The notes beneath the pieces are model-generated. The model worked only from the letters and a program-made list of their open reading frames with translations, ran no database searches and had not been told where the DNA came from. A DNA stretch of 5,027 nt from Bacteroidota bacterium (GTDB lineage Bacteria > Bacteroidota > Ignavibacteria > T3Sed10-11). Shown one piece after another: positions 1 through 5,027 of the stretch. Location of the stretch: positions 1 to 5,027 of the forward strand of contig SKXH01000095.1 in NCBI GenBank assembly GCA_007128495.1, read 5' to 3'. The first letter of the stretch is position 1. The number at the start of each line of letters is the position of its first letter. The position numbers and the translations under genes were made by a program.

Positions 1-351
1 ATCATAGCGGCGTTTCTCACGATTATCGGTCTCTCGGTGAACGACACCGTTGTTGTATTCGACCGGATCCGTGAAAACTTAAAACTCTACCGGAGCTGGA
101 GTTTGTATGATGTGATCAACAAGAGTATCAACGACATGCTCAGCCGGACGATCATTACTTCGGGTACGGTCCTTATCGTGCTTGTGATACTGTTTGTGTT
201 CGGCGGTGAAGTAACCCGCGGCTTTGCATTTACCTTGATAATCGGTGTGATCATCGGTACATACTCGTCGATTTATATTGCAAGTTCTTTAGTGATCGAG
301 TGGGTAACCCGATCACAACAAAAAGCAAAGGCAGCACATAAAGTATCATAA
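1..351 (+). CDS. secF: Protein translocase subunit SecF, C-terminal part (5' end outside window)
   Basis: SecF works with SecD in the inner membrane, using the proton motive force to help the SecYEG channel complete protein export. The reading frame is open from base 1, giving 116 residues before a TAA stop. The diagnostic motif NDTVVVFDRIREN sits at residues 14-26, followed by the conserved S-x-x-RTIITSGT stretch and two hydrophobic segments, about residues 58-76 and 83-108, that match the last transmembrane helices of the SecD/SecF family. The tail is short and basic (RSQQKAKAAHK), as expected for a cytoplasmic C-terminus. The GTG at 37 is internal to the conserved helix and is not the start; the true start lies upstream of the window. 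Whether this is a separate SecF or the end of a fused SecDF cannot be decided here. The next gene starts 25 nt downstream on the same strand. Confidence 0.92.
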   Translation: MIAAFLTIIGLSVNDTVVVFDRIRENLKLYRSWSLYDVINKSINDMLSRTIITSGTVLIVLVILFVFGGEVTRGFAFTLIIGVIIGTYSSIYIASSLVIEWVTRSQQKAKAAHKVS

Positions 352-361
352 TCAACTTAAC

Positions 362-367
362 AAAGGA
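362..367 (+). promoter_or_regulatory. Ribosome binding site of the STAS gene
   Basis: AAAGGA lies 9 nt before the GTG at 377. It is a good Shine-Dalgarno match at normal spacing and is the main reason for choosing this non-ATG start. Confidence 0.65.
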
Positions 368-376
368 ATAAGCCGC

Positions 377-715
377 GTGGAATTATCACTCAACGAACAA
401 AACGGTACAGCGGTCATCGAACTCAATGGAAACGTGATGGGCGGGCCGGATGCATTACATCTGAATGAAAAACTCCACGAGCTTGGTGACAAAGGGATCA
501 AACGGGTCATTCTCGATCTCTCAAATGTAAATGTAATAAACAGTTCGGGACTCGGTATGTTAATAGGCGGACTGACGGCAATGCGCAATATGGGCGGTGA
601 GCTCAAGATCGCAAAGGCATCGCCGAAAGTCGAAACGCTGCTCACCGTTGCTAAACTGCAATCGGTGTTCCCGAATTATTCTTCCGTCGAGGAAGCGCAA
701 AATAGTTTTTCTTAG
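377..715 (+). CDS. STAS-domain anti-sigma factor antagonist (SpoIIAA/RsbV-like)
   Basis: This 112-residue single-domain protein is the usual length of SpoIIAA/RsbV-type antagonists. Those proteins bind an anti-sigma kinase when unphosphorylated and so free a sigma factor or other target. The fold is readable in order: beta strands at about 11-17 (TAVIELN), the VILDLSNV strand at 44-51, the phosphorylation loop NSSGLG at 55-60, and the GGELKIAKASPKV segment at 73-85. By alignment with B. subtilis SpoIIAA (Asp57-Ser58), the acceptor should be Ser56, preceded here by Asn55 instead of Asp. Translation starts at a GTG with a good ribosome binding site. The gene lies 25 nt after secF, without a visible promoter, and ends just before a strong terminator, so it is probably the last gene of the secF transcript. 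No cognate kinase or phosphatase is in the window, so its partner and target are unknown. Confidence 0.88.
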   Translation: MELSLNEQNGTAVIELNGNVMGGPDALHLNEKLHELGDKGIKRVILDLSNVNVINSSGLGMLIGGLTAMRNMGGELKIAKASPKVETLLTVAKLQSVFPNYSSVEEAQNSFS

Positions 716-742
716 ATAATCTTGATATATCATTTTTTCATG

Positions 743-788
743 AAACTCCGGCACAGGGATTGGGCAGCAATTCCACCGGAGTTTTTTT
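743..788 (+). terminator. Strong Rho-independent terminator after the STAS gene
   Basis: A 9-bp outer stem AAACTCCGG (743-751) pairs with CCGGAGTTT (776-784). A second 7-bp stem (756-762 with 768-774, one G-U pair) sits inside it and closes a 5-nt loop, so the whole element folds as one long hairpin with a small asymmetric bulge. It runs into a seven-T tract at 782-788. Placed 27 nt after the STAS stop and 32 nt before purA, it should separate the secF-STAS transcript from purA. Confidence 0.87.
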
Positions 789-795
789 ACGTTTG
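788..795 (+). promoter_or_regulatory. Candidate promoter -7 element of purA (TAnnTTTG type)
   Basis: TACGTTTG matches the TAnnTTTG word known as the -7 element in Bacteroidota promoters, and it starts on the last T of the terminator tract. Transcription would begin near 800, leaving a leader of about 20 nt that contains the purA ribosome binding site GAAAGGA (807-813). A matching -33 TTTG was not found at the usual distance; the nearest upstream TTG is at 760-762, somewhat too far. The call is position-supported but tentative and depends on the host belonging to that lineage. Confidence 0.3.
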
Positions 796-820
796 TACTT
801 ACTACTGAAAGGATTCTGGC

Positions 821-2095
821 ATGCCGGTACATATCATCGTGGGATCGCAATGGGGCGATGAAGGTAAAGGGAAAATTGTCGATCACCTGAGTGAGCATGT
901 CGATATCGTCGCCCGGTATCAGGGCGGCGCCAATGCAGGTCATACCGTTGTCATCGGTAAACAGGAATATATTCTTCACCTGATCCCGTCGGGTATATTC
1001 AGCGAAAACGTTACCTGTGTGATCGGTAATGGTGTCGTCGTTGATCCCGCAGCGCTTCTTGAAGAAATTGAAATGCTCCGCTCTTTCGGTATGGATATCA
1101 AAGGGCGGCTGCTTATCAGTCATAATGCACACCTCATAATGCCGTATCATAAACTTCTCGACACCTTGCGCGAGGAACAGGGAGCGAAGATCGGTACTAC
1201 CGGACGCGGAATCGGTCCCGCATATATTGATAAATTTACCCGTACCGGCATTCGCATTGTCGATCTCCTCGATCGTGATATCCTCCGCACAAAGATTAAA
1301 GCAAACCTTGACGAAAAGAATAAAATGCTGAAGCAGATATACGGCAAGGAGGAATTGAAACTCGAATCGATCATCGAGCAGTATCAGGAATTCGATAAAC
1401 AGATAGATGAATTAATTACCGATACATCCTATTACCTCAATACCGCACTGGCAGAAGGAAAAACCGTTCTTGCAGAGGGTGCACAGGGGGCGCTGCTTGA
1501 CATAGACCACGGTACGTACCCTTATGTTACCTCGTCAAATCCGACGAGCGGCGGAGCGTGTACCGGGCTCGGAATTCCGCCGACGTTTATAACGAAAATA
1601 ACCGGTATTGTAAAGGCATATACCACACGCGTCGGCAACGGACCATTTCCGACCGAATTGACCGGCGATGACGGAGAGCAACTGCGTAGATGGGGAAACG
1701 AATTCGGAGCGACTACCGGCCGTCCGCGCCGCTGCGGGTGGTTCGATGCAATGCTTCTCCAATACTCTGCCCGTATAAACGGCATCCGGGAAATGGCATT
1801 GACAAAACTTGACGTCCTCAGCCATTTCGATGAGATATCGATTTGTACAGGATACCGGTTGAATGGGAAAATGTTGAAAACATTTCCATCCGATGAAAAA
1901 CGTTTAAATAATTTAATTCCTGTTTATGAAACGGTACCCGGCTGGAAGCAGTCGTTAACGGAGATTAAACAGTATTGCGATCTCCCCGCACAGGCGAAAC
2001 AATACGTCGCCCGGCTTGAAGAATTAACCGGCATACCGGTGAGAATTGTGTCTGTCGGTGCACGGAGAGATCAAACTATCTTTAAGGATGTGTGA
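821..2095 (+). CDS. purA: Adenylosuccinate synthetase
   Basis: PurA makes adenylosuccinate from IMP and aspartate with GTP hydrolysis, the first committed step from IMP to AMP, in the cytoplasm. The 424 residues are the family's normal length and every signature is intact. These are the GTP/IMP-binding N-terminus GSQWGDEGKGK (8-18) with catalytic Asp13 and His41 in GGANAGHT, both at the E. coli numbering; IGTTGRGIGPAY; LAEGAQGALLDIDHGTYP; TRVGNGPFPTE; GATTGRPRRCGWFD; and ALTKLDVL. The C-terminus carries the GARRDQTI segment of the guanine-binding part. The ATG at 821 has GAAAGGA 7 nt upstream, and the protein begins at the expected point. The gene follows a strong terminator, so it should have its own promoter in the short gap or depend on read-through. 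A histidine kinase begins within a few bases of its stop and is probably co-transcribed. Confidence 0.98.
   Translation: MPVHIIVGSQWGDEGKGKIVDHLSEHVDIVARYQGGANAGHTVVIGKQEYILHLIPSGIFSENVTCVIGNGVVVDPAALLEEIEMLRSFGMDIKGRLLISHNAHLIMPYHKLLDTLREEQGAKIGTTGRGIGPAYIDKFTRTGIRIVDLLDRDILRTKIKANLDEKNKMLKQIYGKEELKLESIIEQYQEFDKQIDELITDTSYYLNTALAEGKTVLAEGAQGALLDIDHGTYPYVTSSNPTSGGACTGLGIPPTFITKITGIVKAYTTRVGNGPFPTELTGDDGEQLRRWGNEFGATTGRPRRCGWFDAMLLQYSARINGIREMALTKLDVLSHFDEISICTGYRLNGKMLKTFPSDEKRLNNLIPVYETVPGWKQSLTEIKQYCDLPAQAKQYVARLEELTGIPVRIVSVGARRDQTIFKDV
2084..2088 (+). promoter_or_regulatory. Possible ribosome binding site for the histidine kinase, inside the end of purA
   Basis: AAGGA lies in the last codons of purA, 12 nt before the ATG at 2101 and only 3 nt before the GTG at 2092. 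The second spacing is too short for normal use, so the site favours 2101, although 12 nt is itself on the long side. Confidence 0.4.
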
Positions 2096-2100
2096 TCACT

Positions 2101-3327
2101 ATGGTAAGAAAAATGGGGAAAACACCGCGCTCGGCAAATTTTAAAATTGCACTGCTCGCCGGTGCGATTGTACTCGTCGGTGCATTACTCCTCTACACTC
2201 AATCAATTGTCGAACGGTTACAGAAGAAAGAACACGAAGTCGCCGATCTGTACGCACGTTCGCTTGAATATATTGCATCGGGCGATACCGGCGAAGGGGA
2301 TTTTTCGTTTATCTTCGACGAAATCATTAAGGCAATCGACTTTCCGGTAATTCTAACCGACGAAAACCGTGAACCGATCTATCCGTACACCGATTATGTA
2401 AAAAACATACGACTCGATCCGGATGCAACGGCCGAAACACAACGGGAATTTCTTCAAGACCTCTTGCACGAAATGGATCAACAACGGGATCCGATTCAGG
2501 TAACGTATGAATCGAACGGCGAAATGATAGTGCTTAATCACCTGCACTACGGTGAGTCCGAATTAATCAGGCAGCTCCGCTGGCTGCCGTTCGTTGAAGT
2601 TGCACTCGCCGGCTTATTCGTACTCATTGCATATACCGGCTTCAGTTACATTAAAAGAAATGAACAATCGAATATCTGGGTTGGAATGGCAAAAGAAACC
2701 GCCCATCAGATCGGAACGCCGTTATCGAGTATTATGGGATGGGTGGAATTGCTCAGAGAGTACGGTCACGACAATCCCCAAGTTCAAGAAACATTATCCG
2801 AGCTGGATAAGGATATTGTCAGATTGCGCAAGATCGCAGCGCGGTTTTCGAAGATCGGTTCGACACCAGAACTGCAGGAAACATCGGTAAACGAAACTAT
2901 CAACCGGGTGATCGAATACATCGCGCGGCGAATCCCCCAAACGAGAAAACAAGTAACAATCTCCTTCGATACCGAGTCCGAATATCGGGCAAAACTTAAC
3001 GCCGAATTGTTCGAATGGGTGCTCGAAAATCTTATTAAAAATGCGCTCGACGCAATCGAGAACCACACCGGCACGATCAATATAGCGCTTCACGATTCCC
3101 GATCTTCGATAAACATTGACGTTACCGATACCGGTAGAGGTATCGATAAACGGGCCAGGAAAGATGTATTCCGGCCGGGCTATAGTACCAAACAGCGAGG
3201 ATGGGGACTCGGTCTCAGCTTATCGAAGCGTATAATTGAAGATTATCACCACGGTAAATTGTTTATAAAAGAATCACGCCCCGGTGAGGGGACTACATTC
3301 AGAATTAGATTGCACAAAAAATTATGA
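2101..3327 (+). CDS. Membrane-bound sensor histidine kinase (orphan)
   Basis: This 408-residue two-component sensor should autophosphorylate on His and pass the phosphate to a response regulator that is not in the window. A basic N-terminus precedes a membrane helix at 16-33. The extracytoplasmic part (about 34-160) includes a PAS-like strand FPVILTDENREPIY at 81-94. A second helix covers about 161-184. The H-box AHQIGTPLSS follows, with phosphoacceptor His202. The ATPase domain shows the N-box ENLIKNALDA (Asn314), D-box DTGRG (Asp343), F-box VFRPGYSTK and G2 box GWGLGLSL (367-374), and ends in GEGTTFRI. All catalytic motifs look intact. ATG 2101 was preferred; GTG 2092, which overlaps the purA TGA, would add three residues, and ATG 2113 is also possible. 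The gene is probably translated from the purA transcript. Its stop overlaps the 3' end of the convergent dehydrogenase gene. The signal sensed is unknown. Confidence 0.92.
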   Translation: MVRKMGKTPRSANFKIALLAGAIVLVGALLLYTQSIVERLQKKEHEVADLYARSLEYIASGDTGEGDFSFIFDEIIKAIDFPVILTDENREPIYPYTDYVKNIRLDPDATAETQREFLQDLLHEMDQQRDPIQVTYESNGEMIVLNHLHYGESELIRQLRWLPFVEVALAGLFVLIAYTGFSYIKRNEQSNIWVGMAKETAHQIGTPLSSIMGWVELLREYGHDNPQVQETLSELDKDIVRLRKIAARFSKIGSTPELQETSVNETINRVIEYIARRIPQTRKQVTISFDTESEYRAKLNAELFEWVLENLIKNALDAIENHTGTINIALHDSRSSINIDVTDTGRGIDKRARKDVFRPGYSTKQRGWGLGLSLSKRIIEDYHHGKLFIKESRPGEGTTFRIRLHKKL

Positions 3328-4053
3328 CGTTACCGGTACCGAAAAATCCTGAGCATTGATCCGTTCTCCCGTCATATCTTTTGAATCGTCCGAGACGAGG
3401 TACCGGAACACTTTAAATATATCTTCCGGCTTTTTTAATTTCGATTGATCCTCGTCGGGATATGCGGCGCGGCGCATCTCGGTCGCAAGCGCGCCGGGAT
3501 TAACGATATTCACACGAACATTATAATCACGCATTTCTTCGGCAAGCATATAAGAGAATCCCTCTACCCCGAATTTCGACACGCAATACGCACCCCATCT
3601 CGGTTTGCCTACCGCCCCTACCCCCGAACTAAGGTTGACAATCAAACCGCTCCGCTGTTTCATCATTGCAGGCAGAAACACTTTGGTTATAAGAAAGGTG
3701 CCGTTGATGTTTACGTCGATGACATCTTTCCATGTCGAATATTGATAGTCCGATACTGGTACGCGCTGTCCGAGCATCGAAGCGTTGTTGATAACCGCAT
3801 CGACCTGTCCGAATCGATCCAGTGTTTCGGAACCAAAATTCTCCGCATGATCCGGTATTTTTATATCTATCGGCATACTGAAAACCTCGGCGCCTGCACC
3901 GGTCAGTTCTTTTTCAACACCGGTGAGAGCGTCTTTGCTGCGCGCACAAATTGATAGCCGGGCACCGCTTTGTGCGAAACCGCGTGCGAGCGCCAGACCG
4001 AGTCCCTTGGTTGCTCCGGTAATCACCACTACTTTATTCGTTATATCATTCAT
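3322..4053 (-). CDS. Short-chain dehydrogenase/reductase (classical SDR, probably NADP-dependent)
   Basis: This 243-residue protein is the full length of a classical SDR oxidoreductase, a cytoplasmic enzyme acting on a carbonyl or alcohol substrate. The Rossmann motif TGATKGLG is at 12-19, close to the N-terminus as usual. Ala37-Arg38 after the second strand favours NADP(H). Asp63, NNAS (89-92; Ser replaces the common Gly), and the catalytic tetrad Asn115, Ser143, Tyr156 and Lys160 are all present. NPGALATEM is the usual segment after the active site. FabG-like 3-ketoacyl reductases share this architecture, but nothing here fixes the substrate, so no symbol is given. The ATG at 4053 gives a natural N-terminus although no Shine-Dalgarno is visible; the upstream bases are AT-rich. 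It lies 79 nt downstream of the VOC gene, so it may be third in that operon or have its own promoter. Its last bases overlap the kinase gene end to end. Confidence 0.92.
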   Translation of the reverse strand: MNDITNKVVVITGATKGLGLALARGFAQSGARLSICARSKDALTGVEKELTGAGAEVFSMPIDIKIPDHAENFGSETLDRFGQVDAVINNASMLGQRVPVSDYQYSTWKDVIDVNINGTFLITKVFLPAMMKQRSGLIVNLSSGVGAVGKPRWGAYCVSKFGVEGFSYMLAEEMRDYNVRVNIVNPGALATEMRRAAYPDEDQSKLKKPEDIFKVFRYLVSDDSKDMTGERINAQDFSVPVTS

Positions 4054-4096
4054 AAAAATCGATTGGTAATAATTAAAGGTACGTTGTTACAGGGTT

Positions 4097-4102
4097 ATTA
4101 TA
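4097..4102 (-). promoter_or_regulatory. Candidate -10 element of the dehydrogenase gene within an AT palindrome
   Basis: The perfect 12-bp palindrome TTATTATAATAA at 4095-4106 contains TATAAT on the - strand, about 44 nt before the dehydrogenase ATG, which would give a leader near 37 nt. The best -35 candidate at 17 nt (TGGTAT) is poor. AT-rich DNA produces such words easily, and if the host uses the Bacteroidota consensus this box may mean nothing. Confidence 0.22.
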
Positions 4103-4132
4103 ATAAAAAAATGAAAGGAATACCAGACTTTG

Positions 4133-4567
4133 TTAGTTTCCGTTTCTGGAAACATTGCTGTAAAAGAGTTCAATTTTATTTCCATCGGGATCGAGGAAAT
4201 AAAGTGCATAGCCATGACGGCGCTTTACCGGTCCGAAGGTAATTGTAACGCCGTTATCTTTCAGACAGCGGTGATATTTTTCAAAGAGTGCGGGATGTAT
4301 TTCGAGTGCAATATGGTTCAGACTCGCCGGATGTTCTTCTTTATTACCGGGTGGAATATTTATATCCGAGGGGAGTTGAAAAAGTACTATTTCCGAATCA
4401 CCGATTGAGAGTTTGGCCGAATGATCATCCCGGTCGATAACATGTAAGCCGACAAGATCTTTAAAAAAATCGATAGACCGCTGCAGGTCTTTCACGTTGA
4501 TTGCAACGTGATGAATACAGATCGGCGATGTACTTGTGCTGCGTTCTAATGTTTGTGTATCTTTCAT
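4133..4567 (-). CDS. VOC-superfamily (glyoxalase/dioxygenase fold) protein
   Basis: This 144-residue cytoplasmic protein is built from two beta-alpha-beta-beta-beta modules of the vicinal oxygen chelate fold. The first module opens with IHHVAINVKDLQRSIDFF (18-35) and VGLHVIDRD. The second opens with LNHIALEI (83-90) and ends with YFLDPDGNKIELFY (123-136). Likely metal ligands by family pattern are His20, His85 and Glu133; the fourth is less clear. DPDGN-x-IE is the classic C-terminal signature of glyoxalase, FosA-type and extradiol dioxygenase members, so the reaction cannot be assigned from sequence alone; detoxification of a reactive or electrophilic compound is only a guess. The gene starts 16 nt after the sigma-factor stop, preceded by a weak AAAGA-type site, and is almost certainly in one operon with it. 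The first 15 residues are polar, Ser/Thr-rich and outside the fold, so a later start cannot be excluded. Confidence 0.88.
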   Translation of the reverse strand: MKDTQTLERSTSTSPICIHHVAINVKDLQRSIDFFKDLVGLHVIDRDDHSAKLSIGDSEIVLFQLPSDINIPPGNKEEHPASLNHIALEIHPALFEKYHRCLKDNGVTITFGPVKRRHGYALYFLDPDGNKIELFYSNVSRNGN

Positions 4568-4583
4568 TGTGATTCTTTACCGT

Positions 4584-5027
4584 TTAGTCCAATGACTCAA
4601 GAAACTCTTCAACGTCGTATCCTCTGTCTCGTGCATATTCAACCAGCTTCTCACCGAGCGCCTTCCGTGCACGATGCAAACGTGAACGTACGGTACCGAT
4701 CGGGATATCGAAAAATTCTGCAAGCTCTTCATACGTTAACCCCTCAATATCCCGTAGCACAATTGCAGTTCTAAAATTCTCCGGAAGATCGGCAAGCGCG
4801 CCGCTGATATCGTCATCGAGTAAATTACGGTATAACAGTTCGCGTACATCGGTCGTATCGCGGCTTGAGTGCATCGAGTCGAGATACGAATACTCCCCTT
4901 CATTAAATTCAAGATTGTCGGGTTCACGGGTTTTTTTTCTGTAATCATTGATGTATGAATTTTTCATAATCCGGAAGAGCCATGCCCGCGCATTCGTTCC
5001 CTTTTCATACTTGTCGAAAAACCGGTA
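4584..5027 (-). CDS. RNA polymerase sigma factor, sigma-70/ECF type (5' end outside window)
   Basis: The frame is open to the right edge, giving 147 C-terminal residues of a factor that directs RNA polymerase to a promoter set. The end of region 2 is visible as GTNARAWLFRIMKNSYINDYRKK (10-32), the -10 melting and recognition part. An acidic linker follows (about 33-73). Region 4 covers about 74-124, with ALADLPENFRTAIVLRDIEGLTY leading into the -35-binding helix-turn-helix, whose recognition helix includes GTVRSRLHRAR. With no room for region 3 between them, this is the ECF layout. After region 4 an acidic tail of about 20 residues ends ...EEFLESLD. The Met at 4967 lies within region 2 and is not the start. 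No anti-sigma gene follows directly; the next gene is the VOC protein 16 nt downstream. ECF factors often regulate their own operon, but that promoter is off the window. An eight-A run lies within codons for RKKT. Confidence 0.92.
   Translation of the reverse strand, partial: YRFFDKYEKGTNARAWLFRIMKNSYINDYRKKTREPDNLEFNEGEYSYLDSMHSSRDTTDVRELLYRNLLDDDISGALADLPENFRTAIVLRDIEGLTYEELAEFFDIPIGTVRSRLHRARKALGEKLVEYARDRGYDVEEFLESLD

Noticed and set aside
37..351. GTG at 37 as the start of a separate 104-residue gene
   Set aside because: The frame continues to base 1 with SecF sequence, and the GTG is inside the conserved helix before NDTVVVFDRIREN.
560..1150. A 196-codon open frame on the - strand
   Set aside because: It lies antisense to the STAS gene and purA, runs through the terminator hairpin, and its translation shows no recognisable domain. 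It looks like a by-product of purA codon usage.
3329..3342. Bidirectional terminator at the kinase/dehydrogenase junction
   Set aside because: The TACCGGTA palindrome has no room for a loop and is not followed by a proper T tract at the right distance on either strand.
3445..3954. A 169-codon open frame on the + strand
   Set aside because: It is antisense to the well-supported dehydrogenase, whose full set of catalytic residues explains this DNA; the translation is Arg/His/Tyr-rich with no family pattern.
4107..4132. Terminator after the VOC gene
   Set aside because: A T run is present on the - strand, but the only stem before it is about 4 bp, too weak to call.
3970..4408. Two overlapping + strand open frames across the SDR-VOC gap
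   Set aside because: Both overlap real genes in antisense, have no convincing ribosome binding site, and translate to low-quality sequence without a domain.
4584..4967. ATG at 4967 as the start of a short 127-residue sigma factor
   Set aside because: The frame stays open to the window edge, and the 20 residues before this Met carry the conserved GTNARAWLFRI part of region 2.

Overview
This 5 kb window looks like ordinary, gene-dense bacterial chromosome. It holds seven protein genes and almost no non-coding DNA. The organism is probably a member of the FCB assemblage (Bacteroidota/Chlorobi/Ignavibacteria side). That is inferred from the histidine kinase, whose second membrane helix runs into an H-box of the AHQ-x-GTPLSS type, and from a sigma factor with a GTNARAWLF region 2; both recall proteins from that group. 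A TAnnTTTG-like promoter word before purA fits but is weak evidence. Several genes have AAAGGA-type ribosome binding sites. No mobile element, CRISPR array, tRNA or rRNA was seen.

The left part is on the + strand. It starts with the C-terminal 116 residues of the protein-export subunit SecF (1-351), then a small STAS-domain anti-sigma factor antagonist (377-715), probably co-transcribed. A strong intrinsic terminator (743-788) closes this unit. purA (adenylosuccinate synthetase, 821-2095) follows, and a membrane histidine kinase (2101-3327) begins immediately after it, so those two probably share a transcript.

The right part is on the - strand. Read in its own direction it has a sigma-70/ECF-type sigma factor (5' end beyond the right edge, stop at 4584), a VOC/glyoxalase-fold protein 16 nt later (4133-4567), and a short-chain dehydrogenase/reductase (3322-4053) after a 79-nt AT-rich gap. 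The kinase and the dehydrogenase converge and their 3' ends overlap by 6 bp, with no recognisable terminator between them.

Functionally the window mixes housekeeping genes (SecF, PurA) with regulators (STAS antagonist, orphan kinase, sigma factor) and two small enzymes of unknown substrate. I see no clear new biological system. The points most worth checking are the terminator/promoter junction before purA, the sigma-VOC-SDR gene set without an anti-sigma gene directly after the sigma gene, the overlapping convergent stops, and a strongly over-represented hexamer TACCGG/CCGGTA.
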